This document shows positions 17,240 to 25,929 of a stretch of 64,000 nt of DNA, piece after piece (the first letter of the stretch is position 1; each line of letters opens with the position of its first letter). The DNA lies in the NCBI GenBank assembly GCA_963821935.1, contig CAWGFM010000005.1, forward strand, positions 1,178,001 to 1,242,000, read 5' to 3'. The DNA comes from JAOUEA01 sp963821935. GTDB taxonomy: Bacteria; Actinomycetota; UBA4738; HRBIN12. The notes below the pieces were generated by a model, which was given only the letters and a program-made list of their open reading frames with translations, did not search any database and was not told where the DNA came from. A program made the position numbers and the translations under genes.

Positions 17240-18631
17240 ATGCCCCAGACGCTCGCCGAAAAGGTGTGGGACCGCCACGTCGTCCATCGTGCCGACGGCG
17301 AGCCCGACGTCCTTTACGTGGATCTGCACCTCGTCCACGAGGTGACCAGCCCGCAGGCGTTCGACGGGCTCCGCATGCACGGCCGACCGGTCCGCCGGCC
17401 CGACCTGACGGTCGCCACGATGGATCACAACGTGCCCACGACTCCGGGCCCCGTCACCGACCAGATCAGCGCGCGCCAGATGCAGGCGCTGGCCGCGAAC
17501 ACGAAGGAGTTCGGCGTCACGCTCTATCCCATGGGCTCGCCCGGCCAAGGCATCGTCCACGTGATCGGTCCGGAGCAGGGATACACGCAGCCCGGCTTGG
17601 TCATCGTGTGCGGTGATTCGCACACCTCGACCCACGGGGCGTTCGGAGCCCTCGCGTTCGGCATCGGCACCAGTGAGGTCGAACACGTGCTGGCCACCCA
17701 GACGCTGCCGCAGAACCGCCCCGGCACCATGGCCGTCACGGTCGAGGGCGATCTGCCGGCCGACTGCAGCGCTAAGGACGTCATCCTGGCGATCATCAAT
17801 CGGATCGGCACGGGTGGCGGCGTGGGTCACATCATCGAGTACCGCGGTGCCGCGATCCGCGCCCTCTCCATGGAAGGCCGCATGACCATCTGCAACATGT
17901 CGATCGAGGCCGGTGCCCGGGCAGGCGTGGTGGCGCCCGACGAGACCACGTTCGCCTACGTCGAGGGCCGGCCCCATGCTCCGCGCGGCGACGACTGGGA
18001 GCGCGCGCTGCAGGACTGGCGCAGCCTGCCCACCGACGACGGCGCCATCTTCGACCGCGAGGTCACGATCGACGCGACCGCCATGCGACCGTACGTCAGC
18101 TGGGGCACCAACCCGGCCCAATCGGTCACGATCGACGATGCCGTGCCCGACCCCGACGCCTTCGACGAACCGTCCAAGAAGGAAGCCGCCGCTCGTGCGC
18201 TCGCCTACATGGATCTCACGCCCGGCATGGCGATCCGCGACATCCGGCCCGACACGATCTTCATCGGTTCGTGCACCAACTCACGCATGGAGGACCTGCG
18301 GGTCGCCGCCACCATCGTCGACGGCAAGAAGGTGGCCCAGGGCCTCCGCGCGCTCGTGGTCCCCGGCAGCTTCGCGGTCAAGCAGGAGGCCGAAGCCGAG
18401 GGGCTCGACCGCGTCTTCGAGTCGGCCGGGTTCGAATGGCGCGGGGCCGGCTGCAGCATGTGCCTGGGCATGAATCCCGACACGCTCGCCCCTGGTGACC
18501 GAAGCGCCAGCACCAGCAATCGCAACTTCGAGGGGCGCCAGGGCAAGGGCGGGCGCACCCATCTGGTGAGTCCGGCGGTGGCTGCCGCCACGGCCATCGC
18601 GGGTCACTTCACCACCCCCGAGGAGCTCTGA
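17240..18631 (+). CDS. leuC: 3-isopropylmalate dehydratase large subunit
   Basis: Catalytic large subunit of the [4Fe-4S] isopropylmalate isomerase in leucine synthesis; works with leuD immediately downstream (7-base gap). The 463-residue protein begins MPQTLAEKVWDRHVV and includes VCGDSHTSTHGAFGALAFG, FIGSCTNSRMEDLR and GAGCSMCLGMNPD, which together supply the three cluster cysteines. I prefer ATG 17240, which has GGAGGA about 10 bases upstream, over an in-frame GTG at 17222. Expression is probably controlled through the palindromes just upstream. Confidence 0.97.
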   Translation: MPQTLAEKVWDRHVVHRADGEPDVLYVDLHLVHEVTSPQAFDGLRMHGRPVRRPDLTVATMDHNVPTTPGPVTDQISARQMQALAANTKEFGVTLYPMGSPGQGIVHVIGPEQGYTQPGLVIVCGDSHTSTHGAFGALAFGIGTSEVEHVLATQTLPQNRPGTMAVTVEGDLPADCSAKDVILAIINRIGTGGGVGHIIEYRGAAIRALSMEGRMTICNMSIEAGARAGVVAPDETTFAYVEGRPHAPRGDDWERALQDWRSLPTDDGAIFDREVTIDATAMRPYVSWGTNPAQSVTIDDAVPDPDAFDEPSKKEAAARALAYMDLTPGMAIRDIRPDTIFIGSCTNSRMEDLRVAATIVDGKKVAQGLRALVVPGSFAVKQEAEAEGLDRVFESAGFEWRGAGCSMCLGMNPDTLAPGDRSASTSNRNFEGRQGKGGRTHLVSPAVAAATAIAGHFTTPEEL

Positions 18632-18638
18632 GTCGCGA

Positions 18639-19229
18639 ATGGACCCCGTCACGATCATCGAGGGCACGGCCCTGCCCGTCGACCGGAGCGACGTCGACAC
18701 CGATCAGATCATCCCGGCTGAGTACCTCAAGCGCGTCGAGCGGACCGGGTTCGGGCCGTTCCTGTTCGCGGAGTGGCGAAAGGATCCTGCGTTCGTGATC
18801 AACGATGAACGCTACGACGGCGCGGCGATCCTGCTCGCCGGCGAGAACTTCGGCTGCGGTTCCAGCCGGGAGCATGCGCCGTGGGCGATCGAGGACGCCG
18901 GGTTCAAAGCCGTGATCGCTCCGAGCTTCGCCGACATCTTCCGGAACAACTGCACGAAGATCGGCCTGCTGCCCGTGGAGCTGCGCGCCGAGAGCGTTCG
19001 AGCGCTGATGGACGCGGTGCTGGACGACCCCACGACGCGCATCGTCGTGGACCTGGATGGGCTCGCCGTGCGGACGCCCGACCTGGACGAGACGTTCGAC
19101 ATGGAGGACTTCACCCGATGGCGCCTCATGGAGGGCCTGGACGACATCGGCCTCACACTGCGCAACGAGGACAAGATCACGGCCTACGAAGCCGCCCGCC
19201 CCACCTGGCTCCCCACCGCCACGACGTAG
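18639..19229 (+). CDS. leuD: 3-isopropylmalate dehydratase small subunit
   Basis: The 196-residue partner of LeuC that closes the active site. DVDTDQIIPAEYLK near the N-terminus and GENFGCGSSREHAPWAI are family signatures, and SFADIFRNNCTKIGLLP follows. The gene starts seven bases after the leuC stop and its product is of normal length, so leuCD is a simple two-gene operon. Confidence 0.97.
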   Translation: MDPVTIIEGTALPVDRSDVDTDQIIPAEYLKRVERTGFGPFLFAEWRKDPAFVINDERYDGAAILLAGENFGCGSSREHAPWAIEDAGFKAVIAPSFADIFRNNCTKIGLLPVELRAESVRALMDAVLDDPTTRIVVDLDGLAVRTPDLDETFDMEDFTRWRLMEGLDDIGLTLRNEDKITAYEAARPTWLPTATT

Positions 19230-19247
19230 ACAGGGGCTTGCCCGCGC

Positions 19248-20477
19248 TCACCCCACCGTCGCCCGCAGGAACGCGTCCACCGTGGCGGCGTATCCCGCCG
19301 GATCCAGGTTCCAGCACTCGATGTGGTCGGCGCCCTCGCACTCTTCCAGCTGCACTTGATCGGGCAGCAACGACTTGAACTCACGGCTCGTTGCCACCGG
19401 CACGGTCTCGTCGGCGACGCCGTGGAACACCAGGAACGGCAGCCGCTCGTACGGCGTCATGTCGGCCAGATAGTCGAGCGCCTGCCACTCGACCCCGAAC
19501 CGCCACGCTGCCAGTTGCTTGGCCACCGCCGTCAGCGACGACGGCAGCGGTACCCCGGGCGCGATCTCCTCTCGCGAGGCGTTGTCGTCCACGGTGGCGG
19601 AGAAGTCCAGCATGGGCGCGTCCATGATCACGGCGCGGACCTGGTCGGCCAGCTCGGAGCGCTGCAGGAACGCCATGACGATGCCCGCGCCCATCGAGTA
19701 GCCGTCCAGCACGACACCGTCGGCGCCCTCGCCCAATGAGTATCGAACCATCGCCTCCAGATCCCGCCACTCCGTGAGGCCGTAGCGGAGCTTGCCGCTT
19801 GGGTCGGACGGCGCCCCCGGGTCGTTGCGGTAGGACGCCACCAGCGTCGGGTAGCCGGAGTCGGTCAGGATCGGCACCATGCGGAGACCGTCTGCGGGCG
19901 AGAGGGAGTTCCCGTGCACCACGATGGCCCACGTGCTGCTCGCTGCATCGACCGATGGCGTTCCCAGCCACCCCGGGTACTCGCCCAACGGGCCCGGCAC
20001 CGAGACAGCCTGCAGACCCAGCTCGGCTGCCATCGGGTCGCTCGGGTAGGCGCGCACGTCCAGCTGCGCGGGCGCGCCCGGCTGTGGAAGATCTCCCGAC
20101 ATGAGCTGGAGCGGCCGGCGGACCACGTCGGCCGCCCCCACGCCGCTGTCGATCACCGCGTCGAGCCGGCCGTAGCCGCCGTCCCACCGCAGACCCACGA
20201 CCACGTCGCGCAACAGCTCGGCGGGTGTCGCGGTGGTCGCCCGCAGGACCAGATCGGTGTCGCCTTCAGCCGAGGTGTCCACCTCGACCACTTCCACGTC
20301 GGGCTCGAGCGTCGCGGTGTCGGCCCGGCGAGAGACGGCATCCAGTCCGCGTTCGTCCAGCACGTCGGAGAAGTAGAGGCCGCCACCGCCGTAGAAGATC
20401 AGCACCAGGATCAACGCGAGGCACAGCAGGAACCATGGCCAGCGACGGCGTCGTCGGGGGTCGGCTCGGCGGCTCAC
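19248..20477 (-). CDS. Membrane-anchored alpha/beta hydrolase
   Basis: A 409-residue protein with one N-terminal membrane segment (WPWFLLCLALILVLIFYGGGG) after a short arginine-rich start, so the enzymatic part should face outwards. An N-terminal half without recognisable fold (about 40-190) precedes an alpha/beta hydrolase domain with WAIVVHGN (oxyanion), LDGYSMGAG (nucleophile Ser), FHGVADETVP (Asp) and ADHIECW (His). Acyl substrate is unknown; family members include esterases, lipases and peptidases. The GTG start overlaps the pncB stop by 4 bases, so it is translated with pncB. Confidence 0.83.
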   Translation of the reverse strand: MSRRADPRRRRRWPWFLLCLALILVLIFYGGGGLYFSDVLDERGLDAVSRRADTATLEPDVEVVEVDTSAEGDTDLVLRATTATPAELLRDVVVGLRWDGGYGRLDAVIDSGVGAADVVRRPLQLMSGDLPQPGAPAQLDVRAYPSDPMAAELGLQAVSVPGPLGEYPGWLGTPSVDAASSTWAIVVHGNSLSPADGLRMVPILTDSGYPTLVASYRNDPGAPSDPSGKLRYGLTEWRDLEAMVRYSLGEGADGVVLDGYSMGAGIVMAFLQRSELADQVRAVIMDAPMLDFSATVDDNASREEIAPGVPLPSSLTAVAKQLAAWRFGVEWQALDYLADMTPYERLPFLVFHGVADETVPVATSREFKSLLPDQVQLEECEGADHIECWNLDPAGYAATVDAFLRATVG

Positions 20478-21817
20478 GGTGCCGCGTCTTCTCGCCGGAG
20501 CGCCTCGTCCGTGGCGCGGTCGGTCAGGTCTTGCAACGCCCGCGAGTGCGGCACCACCACCTGCTCGGGATCGACCAGACGACGTGCGTCCACGGAGACG
20601 CCGGCCAGGTCGTGGTCGAACCACTCGCGGCCAGCGGCCAGCGGCGGCGGCGCATCGAGCCGATGCCCTCGCTGCATGACCGGCGCCAGCAGCGGTTCGG
20701 CGTCGGCGGGCCCGGGCTCGTCCCGAAGGGTCAACGCATCGCGGTGTGTTCCATCGTCGGCGAAGCTGCGCCACACCTGTTTGCGGCCGGGCGCGGAGAC
20801 CTTGCCCGTCGAGAGCTTCAAGGTGGCCCGCCCGGCGTACTCGGACAGCTTGTAGACCGAATCGACCGCTGGCGCGTCGGCCGACACGCCCATCTGCGTG
20901 CCGATGCCGAACGCATCGACCGGCGCGCCGCCCTTCACCAGCGCGCCCACCTCGTGCTCGTCCAGCCCTCCGCTCGCGAACACCCGAGCCTGCGGGAGGC
21001 CCGCGTCGTCGAGCATGACGCGCGCCGATCGTGACAGCGTGTCGATGTCGCCGCTGTCCAGTCGCACACCCACGTGGTCGGTGAGCCCGAGCTCGGCGAT
21101 CACCTCGATCGCCGTGACGATGCCGTTGATCGTGTCGTACGTGTCCACCAGGAACGTCGCCCGATCCGGATGATCCTGCGCGAACGCCGTGAAGGCCTCC
21201 CGTTCGGTGTCGAACGCCTCCACGAAGGCATGCGCCATGGTGCCTGCCACCGGCAGCCCGTACCGGCGTGCCGCCTCCACGTTCGACGTGGCGGCGAACC
21301 CGACCATGGCGCTGGCGCGGGCGACCGCCATGGCTGCCTCCGTGCCGTGGGTCCGCCGGAAGGCGAAATCCACCAGCCCGCGACCGTCGGCGGCCACCAC
21401 GTAGCGGGCGGCCTTCGACGCGAGCGTCGTGTGCAGCGTGATCTGATTCAACAGGTAGGTCTCGGCGATCTGCGCCACCGCGACGGGTGCGGTCACTTCC
21501 AGCAACGGTTCCTCGGAGTAGACGACGCGGCCTTCCGGCACCGCCCACACCTCACCGTCGAATCGCAGCGACGCGAAGTCGGAGAGCGCCCGATCGTCGA
21601 ACCCCATCACGCCCAGCGCTTCCAGCTCCTGGTCCGTGAAGGAGAACGACTCCAGGAAGTCCAGGCACGACTCGAGCCCGGCCGCCACCAGGAAGCCGCG
21701 CGTCGGCGGCAAGCCGCGAACGAACAGGCTGAAGGTGGCGAGCTCGTCCATGTCGCGACGCAGGTAGCTGGCCGCCATGTTCAGCTCGTAGAGGTCGGTG
21801 AGCAGGCCTCCGGGCAT
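20474..21817 (-). CDS. pncB: Nicotinate phosphoribosyltransferase
   Basis: Converts nicotinate and PRPP to nicotinate mononucleotide in NAD salvage. The 447-residue sequence has LLTDLYELNMAASY at the N-terminus, EVWAVPEGRVVYSEEPLLEV, DFAFRRTHG with the phosphate-binding Arg/His, TNVEAARRYGLPVAGTMAHAF, and VRLDSGDI and ASGGLDEHE for PRPP. I place the start at ATG 21817 because a TAGGCT box ends 8 bases before it; an in-frame GTG further out would overlap that box. Zinc dimer or ATP-coupling features were not examined in detail. Confidence 0.95.
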   Translation of the reverse strand: MPGGLLTDLYELNMAASYLRRDMDELATFSLFVRGLPPTRGFLVAAGLESCLDFLESFSFTDQELEALGVMGFDDRALSDFASLRFDGEVWAVPEGRVVYSEEPLLEVTAPVAVAQIAETYLLNQITLHTTLASKAARYVVAADGRGLVDFAFRRTHGTEAAMAVARASAMVGFAATSNVEAARRYGLPVAGTMAHAFVEAFDTEREAFTAFAQDHPDRATFLVDTYDTINGIVTAIEVIAELGLTDHVGVRLDSGDIDTLSRSARVMLDDAGLPQARVFASGGLDEHEVGALVKGGAPVDAFGIGTQMGVSADAPAVDSVYKLSEYAGRATLKLSTGKVSAPGRKQVWRSFADDGTHRDALTLRDEPGPADAEPLLAPVMQRGHRLDAPPPLAAGREWFDHDLAGVSVDARRLVDPEQVVVPHSRALQDLTDRATDEALRREDAAP

Positions 21818-21825
21818 CGCGGCAA

Positions 21826-21831
21826 AGCCTA
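21826..21831 (-). promoter_or_regulatory. Leaderless -10 box TAGGCT (pncB)
   Basis: Read on the minus strand, TAGGCT lies 8 bases before ATG 21817. Together with TAGCCT at 21851-21856 on the other strand it makes a compact divergent promoter pair with no room for 5' leaders. Confidence 0.5.
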
Positions 21832-21850
21832 CGCGAGCCGCGACCACGGG

Positions 21851-21856
21851 TAGCCT
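21851..21856 (+). promoter_or_regulatory. Leaderless -10 box TAGCCT (zincin gene)
   Basis: TAGCCT is followed by 6 bases and then GTG 21863. No Shine-Dalgarno sequence is present. Confidence 0.55.
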
Positions 21857-21862
21857 GCATCG

Positions 21863-22213
21863 GTGGACATCACGCAGGAACGCTTCGAGACGCTCGTGGC
21901 CGAAGCGCTCGACTCGTTGCCCGAGTGGATCGTTCGCGCCATGGACAACGTGGAGGTCTTCGTGGAGGACCGGTCGCCCGAAGGAAGCGATGGCCTGCTC
22001 GGTCTCTACGAAGGGATCCCGCTGACCTCTCGCGGCTCCAACTACACGAACGTCCTGCCGGACCGGATCACGTTGTTCATGAAGCCGATCGTGCGCGAGT
22101 CAGGAGGCGACACCGATCGTCTCCAGGCCATCGTCCGCCACACGGTGGCGCACGAGGTGGCCCACCATTTCGGCATCAGCGACGAACGCCTGCTCGACAT
22201 CGACGCGTACTAG
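21863..22213 (+). CDS. Small zincin-like metallopeptidase family protein
   Basis: A 116-residue cytosolic protein containing VRHTVAHEVAHHFG with HExxH at residues 97-101 and a following His, matching the Zincin_1 (DUF1025) family seen throughout Actinomycetota. Members bind zinc and adopt a minimal metallopeptidase fold, but protease activity is generally unproven. It sits three bases before tadA and shares its promoter. Confidence 0.85.
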   Translation: MDITQERFETLVAEALDSLPEWIVRAMDNVEVFVEDRSPEGSDGLLGLYEGIPLTSRGSNYTNVLPDRITLFMKPIVRESGGDTDRLQAIVRHTVAHEVAHHFGISDERLLDIDAY

Positions 22214-22216
22214 TCC

Positions 22217-22681
22217 ATGGCAGACCACTCAGACGGCCACGACACGAGTTCGATGCGGCTTGCGCTCGAGCACGCAGCGACGTGCGCCGATTCGGACGAC
22301 GTTCCCGTGGGATGCGTGATCGTTCGCCACCACGAGGTCATCGCCGGCGCGGGCAACGCGCGAGAACGTCTCGGCGACCCCACCGCGCACGCCGAGGTGC
22401 TCGCCCTGCGCGCCGCCGCCGAGTCGACAGGGTCGTGGCGTCTCGAGGGGTGCACGATGTACGTCACGCTGGAGCCGTGCGCGATGTGCGCCGGCGCCAT
22501 CGTGCTGGCGCGGATCGACCGTGTCGTGTTCGGGGCCGCCGACCCGAAGGCCGGATTCGCCGGCTCGTTGGGCAACCTGCTCGACGATGACCGGCTGAAT
22601 CACCGTGCCGAGGTCACGGGCGGCGTGCTGGCTGCCGAGTGCGGCGAGATCCTTCGGGCCTTCTTCCGTTCTCGACGCTAG
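22217..22681 (+). CDS. tadA: tRNA-specific adenosine deaminase
   Basis: Deaminates A34 to inosine in tRNA-Arg(ACG), allowing it to read CGU, CGC and CGA; that tRNA is encoded at 10.0 kb. The 154-residue protein has the cytidine-deaminase-fold zinc motif: HAE at 58-60 (with the proton-shuttle Glu) and PCAMC at 87-91. VPVGCVIV and CAGAIVLARIDRVVFGA are also typical of TadA. The TAG stop lies inside TAGAAT, a probable -10 box of the downstream tRNA-Ser. Confidence 0.95.
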   Translation: MADHSDGHDTSSMRLALEHAATCADSDDVPVGCVIVRHHEVIAGAGNARERLGDPTAHAEVLALRAAAESTGSWRLEGCTMYVTLEPCAMCAGAIVLARIDRVVFGAADPKAGFAGSLGNLLDDDRLNHRAEVTGGVLAAECGEILRAFFRSRR

Positions 22682-22691
22682 AATCGTCGGC

Positions 22692-22781
22692 GGAGGCGTG
22701 CCGGAGCGGACGAACGGGACCGCCTCGAAAGCGGTTAGGGGTCTAAACCGCCCCTCGCGTGTTCGAATCACGCCGCCTCCG
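22692..22781 (+). tRNA. tRNA-Ser (anticodon CGA)
   Basis: Acceptor GGAGGCG/CGCCTCC, long variable arm, anticodon stem and loop around CTCGAAA with anticodon CGA, T arm GCGTG-TTCGAAT-CACGC. CCA is not encoded. TAGAAT at 22679-22684 is 7 bases upstream and may serve as -10. Confidence 0.96.
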
Positions 22782-22799
22782 CGAGCAGTCCGGGAGCAC

Positions 22800-22824
22800 G
22801 GTGCGCACCTTGCCGGTGCGCACC
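22800..22824 (+). terminator. Hairpin after tRNA-Ser(CGA)
   Basis: GGTGCGCACC-TTGCC-GGTGCGCACC forms a 10-bp stem with a 5-base loop. Each arm is also self-complementary. No T-tract; it may end the tRNA transcript or lie in the leader of the next gene, whose ATG is 21 bases on. Confidence 0.5.
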
Positions 22825-22845
22825 GCTTGAAAGGGAGCAGGGTTC

Positions 22846-23121
22846 ATGGACGACATCGGTCTCGGCGACATCATCGTGTACGCCATCGCCGGCTTGATCA
22901 TCGGCGCCCTCGCGCGTCTGATCCTGCCCGGGAAGCAATCGATGGGCTGGGGCTTGACGTTGGTGATCGGGGTCGTGGCCGCGATCCTCGGCGGCATCAT
23001 CTGGAACTCGATCTTCTCCGGCAACGAGGGCGTCGCCTGGATCGGGTCGATCATCGTGGCGATCATCCTGATCGTGATCTACGAGCGGGTGGTGGCGAGC
23101 AGAGGCTCGAGCAGAGGCTGA
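22846..23121 (+). CDS. GlsB/YeaQ/YmgE-family stress-response membrane protein
   Basis: A 91-residue protein with three hydrophobic segments (IIVYAIAGLIIGALARLIL, WGLTLVIGVVAAILGGIIW, WIGSIIVAIILIVIYERV). The pattern GLIIGALARLILPGKQ is the signature of the so-called transglycosylase-associated (YeaQ) family, whose molecular role is unknown though members respond to acid, phage or general stress. AAAGGGAG provides a Shine-Dalgarno sequence. Confidence 0.88.
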   Translation: MDDIGLGDIIVYAIAGLIIGALARLILPGKQSMGWGLTLVIGVVAAILGGIIWNSIFSGNEGVAWIGSIIVAIILIVIYERVVASRGSSRG

Positions 23122-23136
23122 ATCGACCCCCGGTGC

Positions 23137-23142
23137 TAGCGT
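23137..23142 (+). promoter_or_regulatory. Leaderless -10 box TAGCGT (DUF4126 gene)
   Basis: TAGCGT plus a 6-base gap, then ATG 23149; no Shine-Dalgarno sequence. Confidence 0.5.
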
Positions 23143-23148
23143 TGCTCG

Positions 23149-23736
23149 ATGGACGCCGTCACCGGGTACTTCACGGCGCTCGGACTCTCGACGGCGGCGG
23201 GCCTCAACGCCTACATCCCCCCGTTCGCTCTGGGCCTGCTTTCTCGGTACACGGATCTCATCGATCTTCCCGCGCCGTGGGACCATCTGGGTGATCCGCT
23301 CGTCCTCGCGATCATCGCGGTCGTGGGGGTGGCGGACTTCATCGGCGACAAGGTGCCGGTGATCGACCACGTCCTGCATCTGATCGGCATGGTGGTGGCG
23401 CCCGTCGTGGGAGGGCTCCTGGCGTTCGCCACCGCGGACGTCGTCGACATCGATCCTGCCGTCGTGGTCGTCCTGGGCGTCGTGGCTGCCCTGGCGACGC
23501 AGGTCGGGAGGTCTGCTGCGCGCCCCGTGGCGACAGCCACGACGGCCGGCGCCGGCAACGCCGTCGTCAGCTTGGGGGAAGACGGCGTCTCCGGCGCACT
23601 CTCGGTCACGGCCGTCATCGCGCCGGTGCTGGCACTCCTCCTGGCCGTACTCGTGCTGGTGGAGGCATTCCTGGCCTGGCGGAAGTGGCGACAGGTCGGG
23701 CTGCGCATCCAGGGACGCGATCCCACCCGTGGGTGA
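23149..23736 (+). CDS. DUF4126-family membrane protein
   Basis: A 195-residue polytopic protein starting MDAVTGYFTALGLSTAAGLN, followed by AYIPPFALGLLSRYTDL, the typical beginning of DUF4126 proteins. About five hydrophobic helices alternate with short loops; DKVPVIDHVLHLIG and the glycine/alanine-rich TTAGAGNAVVSLGED loop are also shared with that family. Function is unknown in all members. Confidence 0.85.
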   Translation: MDAVTGYFTALGLSTAAGLNAYIPPFALGLLSRYTDLIDLPAPWDHLGDPLVLAIIAVVGVADFIGDKVPVIDHVLHLIGMVVAPVVGGLLAFATADVVDIDPAVVVVLGVVAALATQVGRSAARPVATATTAGAGNAVVSLGEDGVSGALSVTAVIAPVLALLLAVLVLVEAFLAWRKWRQVGLRIQGRDPTRG

Positions 23737-23773
23737 CGCGCCCCGCGACGATGCAGCCGCCGGTGAGGAGCGT

Positions 23774-23779
23774 TAGCAT
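23774..23779 (+). promoter_or_regulatory. Leaderless -10 box TAGCAT (SGNH gene)
   Basis: TAGCAT plus a 6-base gap, then GTG 23786; no Shine-Dalgarno sequence. Confidence 0.5.
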
Positions 23780-23785
23780 CGAGGC

Positions 23786-24322
23786 GTGAAGACCACCTCG
23801 GTATCCGTTGCGCTGATCGTGGCGGTGGCGATGCTGGCCTCGGCGGCGCCTGCCGGCGCCGGCGGCATCCCACAGGGTCGGTACGCGATCGGCGATTCGG
23901 TCATGCGCGGCGCCGCACAGGAGCTCCATGGCCGGCGCATCAAGGTGAACGCCACGGTCAGCCGGCAGTTCTCGACGCTGCCGGGTCTCATCCGCTCGTT
24001 GCGGAACTCGGGCGTGCTGCGCAAGACGGTCATCATCCACTTGGGCAACAACGGCTTCATCGACCTGGCCGACTGCCGGGCAGCGGTGCGCGCGGCCACC
24101 AACCGCAACGTCTACCTGGTCACCGTCAAGGTGCCGCGGCAATGGCGCCGAGCGAACAATCGCGTCCTCGCCCGGTGCGACCGCGCGTTCAGCCGCGCGC
24201 ACCTGGTGGATTGGTTCCGTCACAGCGTCAACCACCCGGGATGGTTCGCCGACGACCTGTACCACCTCACGCCGTTGGGCCAACGCCGGTACGCGGGCTA
24301 CATCTCGAACCGGACGCGCTAG
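23786..24322 (+). CDS. Exported SGNH-hydrolase-like protein
   Basis: A 178-residue protein with a signal peptide (VSVALIVAVAMLASAAPAGA). YAIGDSVMRG gives the nucleophile Ser38, IIHLGNNGF the oxyanion block, and DDLYHLTPLGQ the catalytic Asp/His pair, as in the detached SGNH domain of OatA-like peptidoglycan or polysaccharide O-acetyltransferases. No membrane acyltransferase domain is attached, so it may work as a free esterase or partner. Its TAG stop shares CTAG with the stop of the convergent kinase-like gene. Confidence 0.8.
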   Translation: MKTTSVSVALIVAVAMLASAAPAGAGGIPQGRYAIGDSVMRGAAQELHGRRIKVNATVSRQFSTLPGLIRSLRNSGVLRKTVIIHLGNNGFIDLADCRAAVRAATNRNVYLVTVKVPRQWRRANNRVLARCDRAFSRAHLVDWFRHSVNHPGWFADDLYHLTPLGQRRYAGYISNRTR

Positions 24323-24825
24323 GCGTTCCAGCCGATCCGTTGCAGGATCGTCGCGGCGGTCTGCTGGATGGTCTCGTCGTTCGGCACGGTGAAGTCCTCC
24401 AACCCGACGCCAACGCTCTGTTCGATCTGGCTCTCCGCCTCGCGCAGGTCGCCCGCGCGACCGGTGGTGACGACCGCTCCCAGACGGGCCCGGACCCCCG
24501 CCAGGTCCAGGGTCAGTCGCACCACGTGGGTGGGCATCGCCAGCACCTGCCGGCATCGCTCCAGCTCGTTCCGATCCTCGATCGTGCCCGCCAGGAGGAA
24601 CCGCCGCACGCCCGCCGAGCGGTAGTTCCCCACGACGGTTTCCAGGTTGCGCCAGTAGGTGCGCTCGTGGACCTCGTCGTCGTCCACGTCGAACCACCCC
24701 AGCCAGTCCAGATCCAGAGCCCCGTAGGGGATGCGACGCGCCTCCAGCGCCTCCGCCATCTCCTCGACCGCCGACGACTTGCCCGAACCATAGGAGCCGG
24801 TGACCAGCAACGCTTCCGGTTCCAT
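24319..24825 (-). CDS. P-loop NTPase/kinase-like protein
   Basis: A 168-residue cytosolic protein opening with LLVTGSYGSGKSSAVEEM, a clear Walker A motif, followed by DLDWLGWFDVDD and a C-terminal helical part. Size and layout resemble small nucleotide or shikimate-type kinases, but no lid or substrate motif lets me name the substrate. I chose ATG 24825; an upstream in-frame start would run through the tRNA-Ser gene region and is not credible. The gene ends by sharing CTAG with the SGNH gene. Confidence 0.7.
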   Translation of the reverse strand: MEPEALLVTGSYGSGKSSAVEEMAEALEARRIPYGALDLDWLGWFDVDDDEVHERTYWRNLETVVGNYRSAGVRRFLLAGTIEDRNELERCRQVLAMPTHVVRLTLDLAGVRARLGAVVTTGRAGDLREAESQIEQSVGVGLEDFTVPNDETIQQTAATILQRIGWNA

Positions 24826-24896
24826 CGCGCTCACCTGGCTATCTTGCCCGATTGCCGTCGAGCCGGAGACGCGCCGGGACCGCCGACGACGGTCGG

Positions 24897-24902
24897 TAGA
24901 CT
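24897..24902 (+). promoter_or_regulatory. Putative -10 box TAGACT for tRNA-Ser(GGA)
   Basis: Same hexamer and similar spacing as before tRNA-Arg; -35 not recognisable. Confidence 0.5.
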
Positions 24903-24909
24903 CGTCCGC

Positions 24910-24996
24910 GGTGGCCTGCCCGAGCGGCCGAAGGGACACGCCTGGAAAGCGTGTAGGGGGGCAACTCTCTCGAGGGTTCGAATCCCTCGGCCACCG
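24910..24996 (+). tRNA. tRNA-Ser (anticodon GGA)
   Basis: Acceptor GGTGGCC/GGCCACC, anticodon loop CTGGAAA with anticodon GGA, long variable arm, T arm GAGGG-TTCGAAT-CCCTC. CCA is not encoded. TAGACT at 24897-24902 ends 7 bases before the tRNA and is the likely -10. Confidence 0.96.
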
Positions 24997-25002
24997 CTCC
25001 CG

Positions 25003-25929
25003 CTACAGCCGCTTGACGTGGTTGGTGTAGGAACGCACGACCTGCATACCGGCCTGCTCGTAGACGCCGAGAGCGCCGGTTCGTGAGTCGGTGTTGACGC
25101 CGACCCGCCGCTTCCCCAGGTCCCAGAACACCTGGAACGACTGCTGCAGCATGCCGCGCGCGATGCCGCGATGGCGGTGGGTGGCCTTGGTCGCCACCTG
25201 CTGGATCCACCCGTCCTCGGCGGCGTACTCCAACAGGAACGTGACACCCACGAGCTCGTCGCTGGCCTCATCGACCACCAGCAGCATCTGCCACGGCTGG
25301 AAGCTGGGCCGGCGGATCGTTGGCGCGGCCCAATCCTCGAAGGTTGCCGGGTCCCGGTTGGGCCACTCGTTGAACGCGTCCTCGATGACCTGGTAGGTCT
25401 CACGCGCATCGTCGTCGGTGTAGGGACGGAACACGAACCCATCTGGCAGCTCGGCATGCGGGCGTTCGGTGTTCTCGATCTCGAGCACCCAGGAGGTGTG
25501 GCCGTAGCCGTACCCGTGGCGCTCGAACAGCTCGGCCGCGGCCCGGTCGCTGTCGGTCACGGTCTGAGCGACCCTGGGAGCGCCGAGCGCTCGAGCCACG
25601 TCCTCCGTCCAGGACAGCAACGCCGTGCCGATGCCTCGGCCGCGCACGTCCGGGTGCACGCTGACCTCGGCGCGCTTGCCCTTGAAGACCTCGGCTTCGG
25701 CCACCAGCCAGTCGCCCTCGAAGACGCCGACGCTTTCGGTCGCCAGGTCGAACGACGGTCTGGCCCATTCGGTCTGGATGTCCTCGCGGTCGATCTCGAT
25801 CGAGCCGTCGTCTGCCAGCTCCGAGTCGGCCACCAGCTGGGTCACCGCATCGATATCGGCATCGGTCACGGCCATCGCCCGATGGGTGACACTGTGGGGC
25901 AACCCGTTCAAGGGGAGGGGAGCGTCCAT
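25003..25929 (-). CDS. Tandem GNAT-domain acetyltransferase
   Basis: A 308-residue protein with two GCN5-type domains. The first (about residues 15-155) contains VHPDVRGRGIGTALL, an intact acetyl-CoA loop; the second (about 165-305) contains TKATHRHRGIARGMLQ and ends GALGVYEQAGMQVVRSYTNHV. The architecture and C-terminal block recall MshD-like tandem acetyltransferases, but I see no feature that identifies the mycothiol precursor as substrate. It starts inside the 3' end of the HAD gene (22-base overlap), so the pair is probably one transcript. Confidence 0.83.
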   Translation of the reverse strand: MDAPLPLNGLPHSVTHRAMAVTDADIDAVTQLVADSELADDGSIEIDREDIQTEWARPSFDLATESVGVFEGDWLVAEAEVFKGKRAEVSVHPDVRGRGIGTALLSWTEDVARALGAPRVAQTVTDSDRAAAELFERHGYGYGHTSWVLEIENTERPHAELPDGFVFRPYTDDDARETYQVIEDAFNEWPNRDPATFEDWAAPTIRRPSFQPWQMLLVVDEASDELVGVTFLLEYAAEDGWIQQVATKATHRHRGIARGMLQQSFQVFWDLGKRRVGVNTDSRTGALGVYEQAGMQVVRSYTNHVKRL